Assembly: GCA_963805645.1 (NCBI GenBank)
Contig: CAWDVA010000006.1
Coordinates: 1 to 64,000, forward strand
Direction of reading: 5' to 3'
DNA: 64,000 nucleotides
DNA from: CAVXEH01 sp963805645
GTDB taxonomy: Bacteria; Chloroflexota; Limnocylindria; QHBO01
Part shown: in pieces, positions 45,792 through 54,014 of the stretch
How positions within the stretch are numbered: the stretch's first letter is position 1
Layout: every line of letters starts with the position of its first letter
Program-made: the position numbers and the translations under genes
Notes under the pieces: model-generated
Told to the model about the DNA's origin: nothing
The model's input: the letters and a program-made list of their open reading frames with translations, nothing else
Databases searched by the model: none

Positions 45792-45995
45792 CTACTCGGA
45801 CGCGGCCCACATGATGAGGCCCACGGTGACCACCCCGGTGACAAGGCCGATGAACGCCGCCAGCCCCTCCGGCCCGTTCCCGTTCTCGGTGGGCAGGTAG
45901 TGGTTGATGGCCGCCAGGCCCACCGCCATGTACCCGAGCCAGAGCACGGTGGCCACGGCGGCAATGACGCTCCGCCGGGTGCGATCCTTGGACAT
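45792..45995 (-). CDS. Small two-span membrane protein
   Basis: 67 residues: a basic start (MSKDRTRRS), span VIAAVATVLWLGYMAVGLAA, short loop NHYLPTENGNGPEG, span LAAFIGLVTGVVTVGLIMWA. TACGAT seven bases before the ATG supports it as a leaderless gene. No family recognised. Confidence 0.7.
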   Translation of the reverse strand: MSKDRTRRSVIAAVATVLWLGYMAVGLAAINHYLPTENGNGPEGLAAFIGLVTGVVTVGLIMWAASE

Positions 45996-46002
45996 CGCGC
46001 GA

Positions 46003-46008
46003 ATCGTA
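46003..46008 (-). promoter_or_regulatory. -10 box of small membrane protein gene
   Basis: TACGAT on the minus strand, seven bases before ATG 45995. Confidence 0.45.
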
Positions 46009-46016
46009 GCAGACGC

Positions 46017-46811
46017 TCAGCTGCTCGAGCGAGCCAGCCGCACTCGTTCCGGGACCACGTGGAACAGGCTCCGCTCGGCGCGTCCCGGCAGCACCCGCAG
46101 CTTGGCGGCGGCCACCAGCCCGAGGGTTACGGGCTGCCCACCTCCGGCGCCCGCGGGACCGTCGCCGGCGTCGCGCAGGGTCATGGTTCCGAGGTGCTCG
46201 GCCACCTCGATCACCGCGAAGACCCGCCCCGGCCGCAGGTCGTGCTCCTGGAGGAACGTCAGCAGGCGGGCATCCTCCTCCGCCTCCTCCGTGACCCGCA
46301 GGACCGTGATCTCCGCCCCGCTCTCCACCCCGGAGAGCGGGATGCCCGCCGGCCGGTCCGGGGTCCGGCCCTCCCGCGGGATGGGGTTGCCGTGCGGGCA
46401 GGTCGCCGGCCGTCCCAGGAGTGCGTCGATCCGGTCCGCGACCACGTCCGACAGCGCGTGCTGGAGGTGGTGCGCCTCCTCGTCCGCCTGCGCCCAGCCA
46501 AGGCCGATGACCTCGGTCAGCAGCCATTCCGCCAGCGCGTGGCGGCGGAAGGTCCGCTCGGCGGCGCCGCGCCCCGCATCGGTCAGCTCCAGGCTGCGGG
46601 TCTGCTCGTCCACGCTCAGCAGCCCCTCGCGCACCAGCCGGGTCACCATGGCGCTCACCGTGGGCGGGCTCACCTTCAGGCGCTCCGCCAGGCGCGCGGC
46701 GATGACCGGCTGCCCGTCGAAGCCCATGTAGCGGATGGTCATCAGGTAGTCGGCGGCGACGTCGGTCGTCTCGCGCGGCTCGGGACGGCGTTCGGGGTCT
46801 TCCTGCGCCAT
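46017..46811 (-). CDS. DtxR/MntR-family metal-dependent regulator
   Basis: 264 residues. Winged helix (AARLAERLKVSPPTVSAMVT, REGLLSVDEQ), dimer/metal domain with the usual ligands (RRHALAEWLLTEVIGLGWAQ, DEEAHHLQHALSDVVADRID, CPHGNPIP) and a C-terminal FeoA/SH3-like domain after about residue 165 (LRPGRVFAVIEVAEH). Expected to repress iron or manganese uptake genes; no such gene is adjacent. TAGAAT six bases before the ATG indicates a leaderless start. Confidence 0.9.
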   Translation of the reverse strand: MAQEDPERRPEPRETTDVAADYLMTIRYMGFDGQPVIAARLAERLKVSPPTVSAMVTRLVREGLLSVDEQTRSLELTDAGRGAAERTFRRHALAEWLLTEVIGLGWAQADEEAHHLQHALSDVVADRIDALLGRPATCPHGNPIPREGRTPDRPAGIPLSGVESGAEITVLRVTEEAEEDARLLTFLQEHDLRPGRVFAVIEVAEHLGTMTLRDAGDGPAGAGGGQPVTLGLVAAAKLRVLPGRAERSLFHVVPERVRLARSSS

Positions 46812-46817
46812 CGGCCG

Positions 46818-46823
46818 ATTCTA
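46818..46823 (-). promoter_or_regulatory. -10 box of DtxR gene
   Basis: TAGAAT on the minus strand (5 of 6 to consensus), six bases before ATG 46811. Confidence 0.5.
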
Positions 46824-46840
46824 CCGGGCCGCTCGTTCCC

Positions 46841-46864
46841 CGACCCCACGCTGCCGTGGGGTCG
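46841..46864. promoter_or_regulatory. Perfect 10-bp hairpin upstream of DtxR gene
   Basis: CGACCCCACG - CTGC - CGTGGGGTCG, no T-tract on either side. It ends 18 bp upstream of the TAGAAT box, where a -35 element would be, so it may be an operator rather than a terminator. The remaining gap to 47145 shows no gene. Confidence 0.5.
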
Positions 46865-47145
46865 TGTCCGGGCCCGCCGCATGGGTGCCATCGGTCCAGC
46901 GGGAGCAATGGCACTCCGGTCGCGGACTCGACGTGTGCGGCGCCCGTGCTCGGCGGGGACGATTGCTGACCCGGCCCCGACCTGGGCCGTGGTTCCATCG
47001 CCGTCACAACGTGGGCGAGTGAGGGACCGCGGGTCGAGGCGATGCGGAGCCACCGCACACCTCGGGTGAGTGCGCCGATGACGGGCGAGGCATGCTCGTG
47101 CGGCCCGACACGCCTGCCAGGTGGCGGTGCTGCGGGCGCCGACGG

Positions 47146-48102
47146 TCAGGCGAGCAGGCTCCCCGTCCGCTCGGTGCCGGGCCGCATCTGGTCGAGGATG
47201 GCCAGGAACGCGGCCGCCGGCGGTGTCGGCTTGCCGGCATCGCGACGGCGCACCACCACGATCTGGCGGGTGATGGGCGGCAGATCGGCGACGGCCACCG
47301 GGACGAAGCGCCCCGTCCCGATCTCGAGCCCCACCGAGGTCCGCGGCAGGAGGGCGATCCCCAGCCGTTGCTCCACCATGCGCTTGGCGGCGTCGATGTT
47401 GTCGACCTCGATGGTGCCCCGCGGGGCGATCCCGGCCTGGCGGACGAGCGCGCTCGTAAGCTCGTGGTAGCTGCTCGTCCGGTCGAAGAGGATCAGGTGC
47501 TCGGTCGACATCTGCGCGAGCCGGATGGTTCCCGGCACGGCGAACGGGTGCCCGCGATGGACCACGAGCACCAGCTCATCGGTGTAGAGCAGCACGCTCG
47601 TGACGTCGGGGTGCCCGATTGGGCGCATGAGGCCCAGCTCGGTCTCCTCGCGGAGAACCATCTCGAGCACCTCCTCGGAGTGACCGGACCGCACGGCGAG
47701 CTGCACCCGGGGGTGGGTCTCCTGGAACTTGTGGAGCACCGCGGGCAGGACGTAGGTGCTCACGGCCGGGGCCGCCCCGATGGCCAGCCGGCCCGCCGAT
47801 CCCGAGACGATCTCGGCGACCTGCTCGCGTCCCGCGGTGAGCGCTGCGCGGGCACGCTGCGCGTACGGCAGGAACACGCGTCCCGCATCGGTCAGGTGGC
47901 TCCCGCCCCGTCCGCGGACGAGGAGCTGTGTGCCCAGCGCCGCCTCCAGGGCCTGGATCCGCGCCGTGACGGCCGGCTGCGTCACGAAGAGCGACTCGGC
48001 CGCGGTGCCGATGCTCCCCGTTTCGGCAACGGTGATCAGGGCCTCGATCTGGGCCAGCAGGAGTGGCTCGCCCTCAGCGTGGGTCGTGGTGCGGCGCGGC
48101 AT
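47146..48102 (-). CDS. LysR-family regulator divergent from isocitrate lyase
   Basis: 318 residues. LysR HTH (QIEALITVAETGSIGTAAES, FVTQPAVTARIQALEAALG, GGSHLTDAGRVFLPYAQRA) and a substrate-binding domain (GRLAIGAAPAVSTYVLPAVL, DNIDAAKRMVEQRLGIALLP). Divergent from the mini-protein and isocitrate lyase genes across a 78-bp AT-rich gap that contains ATGG-TTT-CCAT and the forward promoter, the usual arrangement for a LysR activator of its neighbour. Confidence 0.9.
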   Translation of the reverse strand: MPRRTTTHAEGEPLLLAQIEALITVAETGSIGTAAESLFVTQPAVTARIQALEAALGTQLLVRGRGGSHLTDAGRVFLPYAQRARAALTAGREQVAEIVSGSAGRLAIGAAPAVSTYVLPAVLHKFQETHPRVQLAVRSGHSEEVLEMVLREETELGLMRPIGHPDVTSVLLYTDELVLVVHRGHPFAVPGTIRLAQMSTEHLILFDRTSSYHELTSALVRQAGIAPRGTIEVDNIDAAKRMVEQRLGIALLPRTSVGLEIGTGRFVPVAVADLPPITRQIVVVRRRDAGKPTPPAAAFLAILDQMRPGTERTGSLLA

Positions 48103-48144
48103 CGGTCATCAATCGCATTTATGGTTTCCATCAGTAGAATTGCT

Positions 48145-48173
48145 TTGACTTATCTTAGCCCGGCGGGCATGGT
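48145..48173 (+). promoter_or_regulatory. Promoter of mini-protein/isocitrate lyase unit
   Basis: TTGACT (48145-48150), 17 bp, CATGGT (48168-48173), then seven bases to ATG 48181. Good -35, weak -10, as expected for an activator-dependent promoter. Confidence 0.55.
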
Positions 48174-48180
48174 ACGGTCC

Positions 48181-48378
48181 ATGACGTACCAGACGCTGAC
48201 CACGACGGCGCTGCCACGACCACGGTTCGGCACGCGCCGACGGACCCGAATCTCCGCGATCCTGGAGGGCCTGCGCCTGCGGCGCCCGCCGGTGGATGAG
48301 CCCGAGGTGATGACCACTGCCGAGCTCGCCGAGTGCGGCTGCCCGGAGTGGTGCCACCGCGACCACCAGAACGAGTAG
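48181..48378 (+). CDS. 65-residue mini-protein with CGCPEWCHRDH motif
   Basis: Begins MTYQTLTTTALPRPRFG, has a basic middle and ends EVMTTAELAECGCPEWCHRD HQNE. The Cys/His cluster resembles a small metal-binding knuckle and recalls the CPxWC...H pattern of DUF6907-type actinobacterial proteins. Start fixed by the promoter seven bases upstream; 45 bp before the isocitrate lyase gene on the same transcript. It could be a regulator or accessory factor of that enzyme; no function is known. Confidence 0.6.
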   Translation: MTYQTLTTTALPRPRFGTRRRTRISAILEGLRLRRPPVDEPEVMTTAELAECGCPEWCHRDHQNE

Positions 48379-48423
48379 GGGCCGCGGCTCCGTCCCTGAA
48401 TCCGCCCTTCGGAGGTCCCCGCG

Positions 48424-49608
48424 ATGACCGTCACCCAGTTCCCGCCTGCCCGCGGGGCATCAACCGCCGCACAGCCCACCCCACGGCTTGTCGAGACCCC
48501 GCTCCTCCCGCCGGGCTTTCGCGTTCCCGCCTCCCGCTGGGAGAATCCGTCGACCCGGATGCGCCGGCTCCTGGAGACGGAGCCATACCTGTTCGGCCCC
48601 GGCGTCTACGACCCGATGGGCGCGCAGCTGGTCATGTACCACGGCTACAAGGCGGTCTACTTCAGCGGCTACTCGTTCGCCATCGGCCACCTCGGCACCA
48701 CCGACATGGACCTGTACTCCGGGCCCGAGATCGCGGACGGTGCGCGCCGTACCGTGAGCGCCCTGCGCAAGTTCCAGCTGACCCAGGCGGTTGGCGATCC
48801 CGCGAAGGGAGTCCCGCCCCGCCACCTCGAGATCCCGCCCGTCGTGGTCGACATGGACGGCGGCTACGGGAACATCTTCAACGTGCAGCGCACGACGGAG
48901 CTGTACGTGACCGCCGGGGTGGCGGCGGCCCACATCGAGGACCAGGTCCTGCCCAAACGCTGCGGTCACATCGGCGGCAAGGCGCTCATCCCCACCTCGG
49001 AGATGATCGGCAAGCTGCGGATGGCACGCGCCGTGGCAGACGACCTGGGCAACCGCGACTTCGTGGTCATCGCCCGGACCGACGGCCTTTCCGCGGTGGA
49101 CGCCCCGGAGTCCACCCGCGGCCTCGACCTCGCCGTCGAGCGGGCGCTCCGCTACCTCGATACCGGCATCCCGGACCTCGTCTGGTGCGAGTTCCCGACC
49201 TCCGACCGTGGGCCGGTGGAAGAGTTCTCCCGGCGCGTGCGTGATCGTTTCCCCGATGCGGGCTTCGCCTTCAACTGGTCCAGCTCCTTCAAGTGGCACC
49301 GGGATCCAGATCCCATCACCTTCAGTCAGCTGGGCGAGATGGGCTTCCGCTTCATCTTCATCACCCTCGGCGCGCAGCACGCCACCGGCTACGGCCTCGA
49401 TCAGCTCCTGGCCGAGATGGCGGACGGGCAGCAGGATGGCTACATCGCCCTCCAGCGGCGAGAATGGGAGGGAGCACGAGAGGTGCCCACGCGCTCACAT
49501 CACCAGTTCAGCGGCGTGCCGTACCACCACCTCGTGGGCAAGGCGTACGACGCAGCGCGGCTCGGATCGGAGTTCGTCGAGGAGCTGGACGAGGAACGGG
49601 TCGTCTAG
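48424..49608 (+). CDS. aceA: Isocitrate lyase family enzyme
   Basis: 394 residues. Isocitrate lyase/PEP-mutase barrel with the lyase signature cysteine loop LPKRCGHIGGKALIP, preceded by VVDMDGGYGN (metal aspartates) and AAHIEDQVLP; later VIARTDGLSA and FAFNWSSSFKWHRDPDPITF (NWSxSFxW is typical of isocitrate lyase). Splits isocitrate to glyoxylate and succinate, allowing growth on C2 compounds or fatty acids. Slightly shorter than classical enzymes. No malate synthase in view. Controlled with the mini-protein by the divergent LysR gene. Confidence 0.85.
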   Translation: MTVTQFPPARGASTAAQPTPRLVETPLLPPGFRVPASRWENPSTRMRRLLETEPYLFGPGVYDPMGAQLVMYHGYKAVYFSGYSFAIGHLGTTDMDLYSGPEIADGARRTVSALRKFQLTQAVGDPAKGVPPRHLEIPPVVVDMDGGYGNIFNVQRTTELYVTAGVAAAHIEDQVLPKRCGHIGGKALIPTSEMIGKLRMARAVADDLGNRDFVVIARTDGLSAVDAPESTRGLDLAVERALRYLDTGIPDLVWCEFPTSDRGPVEEFSRRVRDRFPDAGFAFNWSSSFKWHRDPDPITFSQLGEMGFRFIFITLGAQHATGYGLDQLLAEMADGQQDGYIALQRREWEGAREVPTRSHHQFSGVPYHHLVGKAYDAARLGSEFVEELDEERVV

Positions 49609-49632
49609 CCGGGCGGCCCTCCCGGGCCACCC

Positions 49633-49808
49633 CTCGCCACTGACCCCTCGCCACTGACCCCTCGCCACTGACCCCTCGCCACTGACCCCTCGCCACTGAC
49701 CCCTCGCCCCTGACCCCTCGCCACTGACCTCTCGCGCCTGACCCCTCGCCCCTGACCCCTCGCCACTGACCTCTCGCGCCTGACCCCTCGCCCCTGACCC
49801 CTCGCCAC
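49633..49808. repeat. 14-bp tandem array, 12.6 copies
   Basis: Unit CTCGCCACTGACCC with variants CTCGCCCCTGACCC, CTCGCCACTGACCT and CTCGCGCCTGACCC. Units 7-9 are repeated as a block in 10-12 (42-bp higher-order repeat). Starts 25 bp after the isocitrate lyase stop. Confidence 0.93.
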
Positions 49809-50063
49809 ACGGCCGACGTGTGCGGGATCGCCTGAGGCCTTGCACCTGCGCTCCATGACGCACCAGCCGTGTGGGGCGATGCCGCGGACCTCCTATATGC
49901 GCCGGGGTACACGCGCTGCGTGTGGCCCACGGGGCGAGCGGCCTCCCCGGCCCATGGAGCGCGAGGCCCCCCGGCCCACGGAGCCCTAGGCCTCCCCAGC
50001 CCACCGGGACGAGCGGCCCCCTGTTCCACGGGGCGAGCGGCCTCGCTCGCCCCAGCACGGGGC
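49806..50063. repeat. Gene-free stretch with CACACG-N7-TGTG cores
   Basis: CACACGGCCGACGTGTG (49806-49822) and ACACGCGCTGCGTGTGG (49909-49925) have the same core as the 51-bp arrays. The word CCACGGGGCGAGCGGCCT appears twice (about 49927 and 50027). No gene. Confidence 0.6.
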
Positions 50064-50747
50064 TCAGCGCGGGAGCGGGCGCACGAACAGCAGCCCATCG
50101 GTGCCGATTGGCTCGCCGGAGCGGAGCGCCGCCCAGATCCGGCGTGATCCCGCGGGAAGCGCTCGCGAGATCACGTCGAGGTGGGGCCGGATCCGAGCTC
50201 GGGTCGCGCTGGTGTCCGGCACCGCGATGACCAGGCGGACCGGGCGTGTTTCCCGCTCGGCAAGCGAACGCCGTTTCAGCTGGCCCGCGCGCAGTTGTGC
50301 CTGGAAGTCGACCAACGCCCGCTCGATCTCCACCTCCACGAGCTCGCGCGCATGCGCGAGGACGACATCGGCGGATCGGCGATCGCCGCGTGCCACGGGG
50401 ACCTCCAGGCGGGCGGTCCACGCGGGATGCACCGCCCCCACGATTGCGTCCGCGACGCGCAGCTGCCCGCTGTCGCGCAGCCGAACGCTCGCGACCGGAT
50501 CGAGCCGCCACCACAGCTCGTGCCCGCACCCGGACGCCAACCGGCATCGGACCTCGAGCCCCACGCCGGGGTCTCCAAGCTCGGCGCGGCTCACCTCCTG
50601 CTGGGTGGTCCCCGCCAACCGAGCCAGCCGTCGCTGCGTCAGGCCGGCAGTGACGCGCGCGATGCGCAGCTCCCGCCCGAATCTGCGCGCAAGCAGACGC
50701 GAGCGGTCGCGCGCCACGGTTGCAGGACGCGGAACTAAGGACTGCAT
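50064..50747 (-). CDS. XRE-type HTH protein, paralogue of 12561-13226
   Basis: 227 residues. HTH: FGRELRIARVTAGLTQRRLA, TTQQEVSRAELGD. C-terminal domain aligns with the 12.5-kb protein: LEVPVARGDRRSADVVL, ELVEVEIERALVDFQAQLRA, VRLVIAVPDTSATRARI, and both end with a GT/AN-x-hydrophobic tail. D...VEIE spacing again resembles a degraded nuclease core. Function unknown. Confidence 0.65.
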   Translation of the reverse strand: MQSLVPRPATVARDRSRLLARRFGRELRIARVTAGLTQRRLARLAGTTQQEVSRAELGDPGVGLEVRCRLASGCGHELWWRLDPVASVRLRDSGQLRVADAIVGAVHPAWTARLEVPVARGDRRSADVVLAHARELVEVEIERALVDFQAQLRAGQLKRRSLAERETRPVRLVIAVPDTSATRARIRPHLDVISRALPAGSRRIWAALRSGEPIGTDGLLFVRPLPR

Positions 50748-50881
50748 GGACGCGAGAATCGCGATGCCCGCTTACCGATGGGTGACCGATCCCTTACGCG
50801 CGGGGCGCGTGGCCCCGGGCCGATGGCGACTGCCCTGCGTGCCCTCACACCAGCCACGCGTGCATCGATGAGGGAGCGACC

Positions 50882-52147
50882 CTATCGGCGCGCTCTCACA
50901 CGTCCACCAGGTGCATCGACGGCGATGGTGGACGGCGACGGTGGCGGGCGATCCCGGACGGAGGCCACCAGCAGCGCGGCGCCAACGTACGAGGCGGCCA
51001 TGACCCCGAAGGCCACCGGGTAGCTGAAGGCATCCACGACCTGCCCGATGACGAGCGCCCACACCGCCCCGATCCCGAAGGCCGCCGTGAAGTACACCGC
51101 GAACGCGACGTCGCGGAGCGGCCCGGTGGCCCGGTCGGCGAGGAAGGCCTGGAGCACCGGTGACTCGGAGAAGACCGCGGTGCCGAACGGCAGCAGCAGC
51201 GGGACCAGGATGACCAGGTTCGACCCGGCCGCCAGAAACGCCACGATCCCGGCCGCCATGAGGCTGTAGTAGACGATCAGGGTCCGGCGTCGGCCGTATC
51301 GGTCGCTGATCCACCCGGCCAGGAGCGGGCCCACCACGGCGCCCACCAGCAGCAGCGCGTACAGGCCGGTCGTGGTCCCCTCGTCGAAGCCCAGCGGGCC
51401 GGACAGGTAGAGCACCAGGAACGGAGCGAGGATGTCGAGCCCTCGGCCGCCGGCCGCCACCAGCGCGGCGGCGAGGATGGAGCGCAGGTCCGGGCGGGCC
51501 AGCACCTCGCGCACCTGACCCCGCACCGACCCCTGGGCCCGTGCCGCACTGCGGTAGGCGCGGTGATCTTCTCGGACGAAGACCAGGATCAGGGTCCCCA
51601 CCACCAGCGCCGGAGCACCGAAGAGCGCCAGGGTTGCCTGCCAGCCCACGGCGTGGATCAGGCCCAGGCCGATGAACGGGACCAGGATGGTCCCCACGTT
51701 CCCGCCGCTGATGTGGGCGCTGATGGCGAACCCGCGCCGCTCCGGCGGGTACAGGTCGGATAGCAGCGCGTTGCCCACCGGATGCTGCGGGCTGCTGCCG
51801 ATCCGCGAGGCGCCGATGGCGCCCAGGAGCTGCCACATGTTCCGCGCCAGCCCGCCGGCCATCAGGCTCAGGCCGAACAGGATCTGCCCACCCCCCAGCA
51901 GCACGGGTCGCGCCACGTAGCGGGTCAGGATCCCGTACGACAGCTGCATGAGCCCGCCGACCGCGGTGGTGATGGCGATGAACAGGCCGATGTCGGACGG
52001 CCGCAGGCCGAACTCGACGACCACCACCGAGTAGAGCAGCGGCAGCAGCGCCGAGGTCGCGTGCAGGACGGCGTGCGCGGTGGCGAGCAGTCCCAGCGCG
52101 AGGCCCCGGAGCCGGGTGCTAGGATCGGAGCCGATGTCGATCTCCAC
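50882..52147 (-). CDS. MFS transporter
   Basis: 421 residues from a GTG at 52147. Twelve spans; MFS loop motifs GWISDRYGRRRTL (between spans 8-9 by position) and PERRGFAISAHISGGNVGT. No drug or sugar specificity evident. Its start overlaps that of the divergent MarR gene by 14 bp, so one start is probably wrong, but the divergent MarR/transporter pairing suggests regulation. Fosmidomycin-resistance-like transporters are the closest type I can think of. Confidence 0.82.
   Translation of the reverse strand: MEIDIGSDPSTRLRGLALGLLATAHAVLHATSALLPLLYSVVVVEFGLRPSDIGLFIAITTAVGGLMQLSYGILTRYVARPVLLGGGQILFGLSLMAGGLARNMWQLLGAIGASRIGSSPQHPVGNALLSDLYPPERRGFAISAHISGGNVGTILVPFIGLGLIHAVGWQATLALFGAPALVVGTLILVFVREDHRAYRSAARAQGSVRGQVREVLARPDLRSILAAALVAAGGRGLDILAPFLVLYLSGPLGFDEGTTTGLYALLLVGAVVGPLLAGWISDRYGRRRTLIVYYSLMAAGIVAFLAAGSNLVILVPLLLPFGTAVFSESPVLQAFLADRATGPLRDVAFAVYFTAAFGIGAVWALVIGQVVDAFSYPVAFGVMAASYVGAALLVASVRDRPPPSPSTIAVDAPGGRVRARR
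52120..52125 (+). promoter_or_regulatory. -10 box of MarR gene
   Basis: TAGGAT, eight bases before ATG 52134. Confidence 0.4.
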
Positions 52148-52655
52148 GCGTCCCTCCGCTCGATCCGGGGAGCCCCCCGGCGCGCTCGATGGCCTGGAGG
52201 CGTGGCTGGTCGCGACGATCCCGCCGGTCATGCGCCACCTGCTGGCCCACGCCCGCCGGCGTCCCGCCTGGGCCGAGCTCACCTACCAGCAGTACAACGT
52301 GCTGCGCATCATCGACGGTGAGGGTCCCACCGCGCAGGGCGAGATCGCGCGGCGCCTCATGGTCTCGGCGCCGGTGATCACGCGGCAGGCGGCGGCCCTC
52401 GTGGACGCCGGGCTCGTGGAGCGGCAGTCGGATCCCGCCGACCGACGTTCGGTGAAGCTGGGGCTCACCACGCGCGGTCGCCGGCGGGTTCGCGCCATGC
52501 GGCGGGAGCTGCTGGCCGCGGCCGGCGAGCTGCTGGCACCCCTCCCCGACGACCAGCGCGAGAACCTGGCCGCGGCGCTGGAGCAGCTGCGGGTCCTGCT
52601 GCCCGGGCGAGGCCGGGTCGGCGAGGGATCCGCGGACGAGGCGCGCAGGCCCTAG
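52134..52655 (+). CDS. MarR-family regulator
   Basis: 173 residues. MarR fold: LTYQQYNVLRIIDGEGPTAQ, IARRLMVSAPVITRQAAALV, LVERQSDPADRRSVKLGLTT (DxRxxxLxLT wing). Located between divergent and convergent MFS genes, likely regulating one or more. No cysteines, so probably ligand-responsive. Confidence 0.9.
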   Translation: MSISTRPSARSGEPPGALDGLEAWLVATIPPVMRHLLAHARRRPAWAELTYQQYNVLRIIDGEGPTAQGEIARRLMVSAPVITRQAAALVDAGLVERQSDPADRRSVKLGLTTRGRRRVRAMRRELLAAAGELLAPLPDDQRENLAAALEQLRVLLPGRGRVGEGSADEARRP

Positions 52656-53953
52656 CCGCCGGTCCCCGCCGGCACGGCCCGACGGGCCGTGCGCCTCCGG
52701 ACGAGCAGGCCCCACGAGACGAGCGCCAGCACCACGGCGGAAATCGCAGCGCCCCCCACGAAGCCGGCGGGTGCGCCCCACAGCTCGGCCACGCCCCCGG
52801 CGAAGAACCCGCCGATGGGGGTCGACCCGGCGAAGACCGTCACGTAGAGGGCCATCACCCGCCCGCGCAGGGCATCGGGCACGCCGTACTGCACCGACAC
52901 GTTCACCGCGTTGACGAAGAGCATTGAGGAGAGGCCCACGAGCAGGATCAGGCCGTACGCCGCCATGGGTCCGCGCACCAGCCCCAGGCCCAGCTCGGCG
53001 GCAAGGAAGGCCGCGCTGCCACCCACGATGAGCGGCATGAGGGGACGCCGGCCTCCGCTGAAGGCGAGGACCAGTGAGCCCATGAGCGAGCCCGCTCCCA
53101 TGACCGCGAACAGGGCGCCGTAGCCGCTGGCGTCCAGCCCCAGCGTGTTCTGCGCGTAGAGCGGGACCAGCGTCTGGAAGTTCATGCCGAAGGTGCTGAT
53201 CCCGCCAAGGAGGACGAGCGGCCAGAAGACGGTGGGCGTCTTGCGGGCGTAGTGGAACCCTTCCGCCAGGCTGCGCAGCACCGGGATTCGCTCGGGCCGC
53301 TCGATCCGGTGCAACTTGGCGGGGTCCATGAGCCAGAGTGCCAGGAGCACCGCGAGGTAGCTCACGGCGTTGAGGCCGAAGTTGAAGGCGGCGCCCGCGA
53401 GGGCGAGAGTGATGCCGGCCACGGCCGGGCCGATGACGCGCGCCAGGTTGAAGCTCGCGCTGTTGAGCGCGATGGCGTTCACGAGCGCCTCGCGCGGTAC
53501 CAGCTCGGCGGCGATCGCCTGGCGCATCGGCATGTCCACGGCGTTGACCAGGCCCAGCAGCGCGGCCAGCACGAAGATGTGCCAGATCTCGACAACCCCG
53601 GTGGCGGCCAGGACGGCAAGGATCGCCGCCTCGACCATCGCCACGAACTGGGTGACCATCAGCGCCTTGCGCTTGTCGACTCGATCGGCGAGGACCCCGC
53701 CGAACGGGGCGAGCAGGGTGGAGGGCAGGTACTGCAGAGCGAGCACCTCGCCCAGCTGGATGGGCGTACCGCCCAGCTGCAGGACCAGCCACGGCTGGCT
53801 GACGGACTGCATCCAGGTGCCGACCAGGCTGACGATCTGGCCGAACCAGTAGAGCCGGTAGTTGCGGAACCTCAGCGCGGCGAAGCCACGGGTCAGCCCA
53901 TCCCAGAAGGTGAGCAGCCCCGGCGTGGCGCGAGGCCGTGGCGTGCGGCGCAT
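52652..53953 (-). CDS. MFS transporter (MFS_3/DUF894 type), copy A
   Basis: 433 residues from ATG 53953. Starts with FAALRFRNYRLYWFGQIVSL and TWMQSVSQPWLVLQLGGTPI, the family's first span; VLADRVDKRKALM loop; later SVQYGVPDALRGRVMALYV. Twelve spans. Enterobactin-exporter-like family; many are drug or siderophore exporters. Close paralogue of the next gene on the same strand. TACGAT nine bases before the ATG. Confidence 0.87.
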   Translation of the reverse strand: MRRTPRPRATPGLLTFWDGLTRGFAALRFRNYRLYWFGQIVSLVGTWMQSVSQPWLVLQLGGTPIQLGEVLALQYLPSTLLAPFGGVLADRVDKRKALMVTQFVAMVEAAILAVLAATGVVEIWHIFVLAALLGLVNAVDMPMRQAIAAELVPREALVNAIALNSASFNLARVIGPAVAGITLALAGAAFNFGLNAVSYLAVLLALWLMDPAKLHRIERPERIPVLRSLAEGFHYARKTPTVFWPLVLLGGISTFGMNFQTLVPLYAQNTLGLDASGYGALFAVMGAGSLMGSLVLAFSGGRRPLMPLIVGGSAAFLAAELGLGLVRGPMAAYGLILLVGLSSMLFVNAVNVSVQYGVPDALRGRVMALYVTVFAGSTPIGGFFAGGVAELWGAPAGFVGGAAISAVVLALVSWGLLVRRRTARRAVPAGTGG

Positions 53954-53962
53954 CGGTCGCGA

Positions 53963-53968
53963 ATCGTA
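53963..53968 (-). promoter_or_regulatory. -10 box of MFS copy A
   Basis: TACGAT on the minus strand, nine bases before ATG 53953. Confidence 0.4.
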
Positions 53969-54014
53969 CTCAGTCTTGGCAGGACGGGCGGCGTCGGGCA
54001 GGCGCCGCCGCGGA

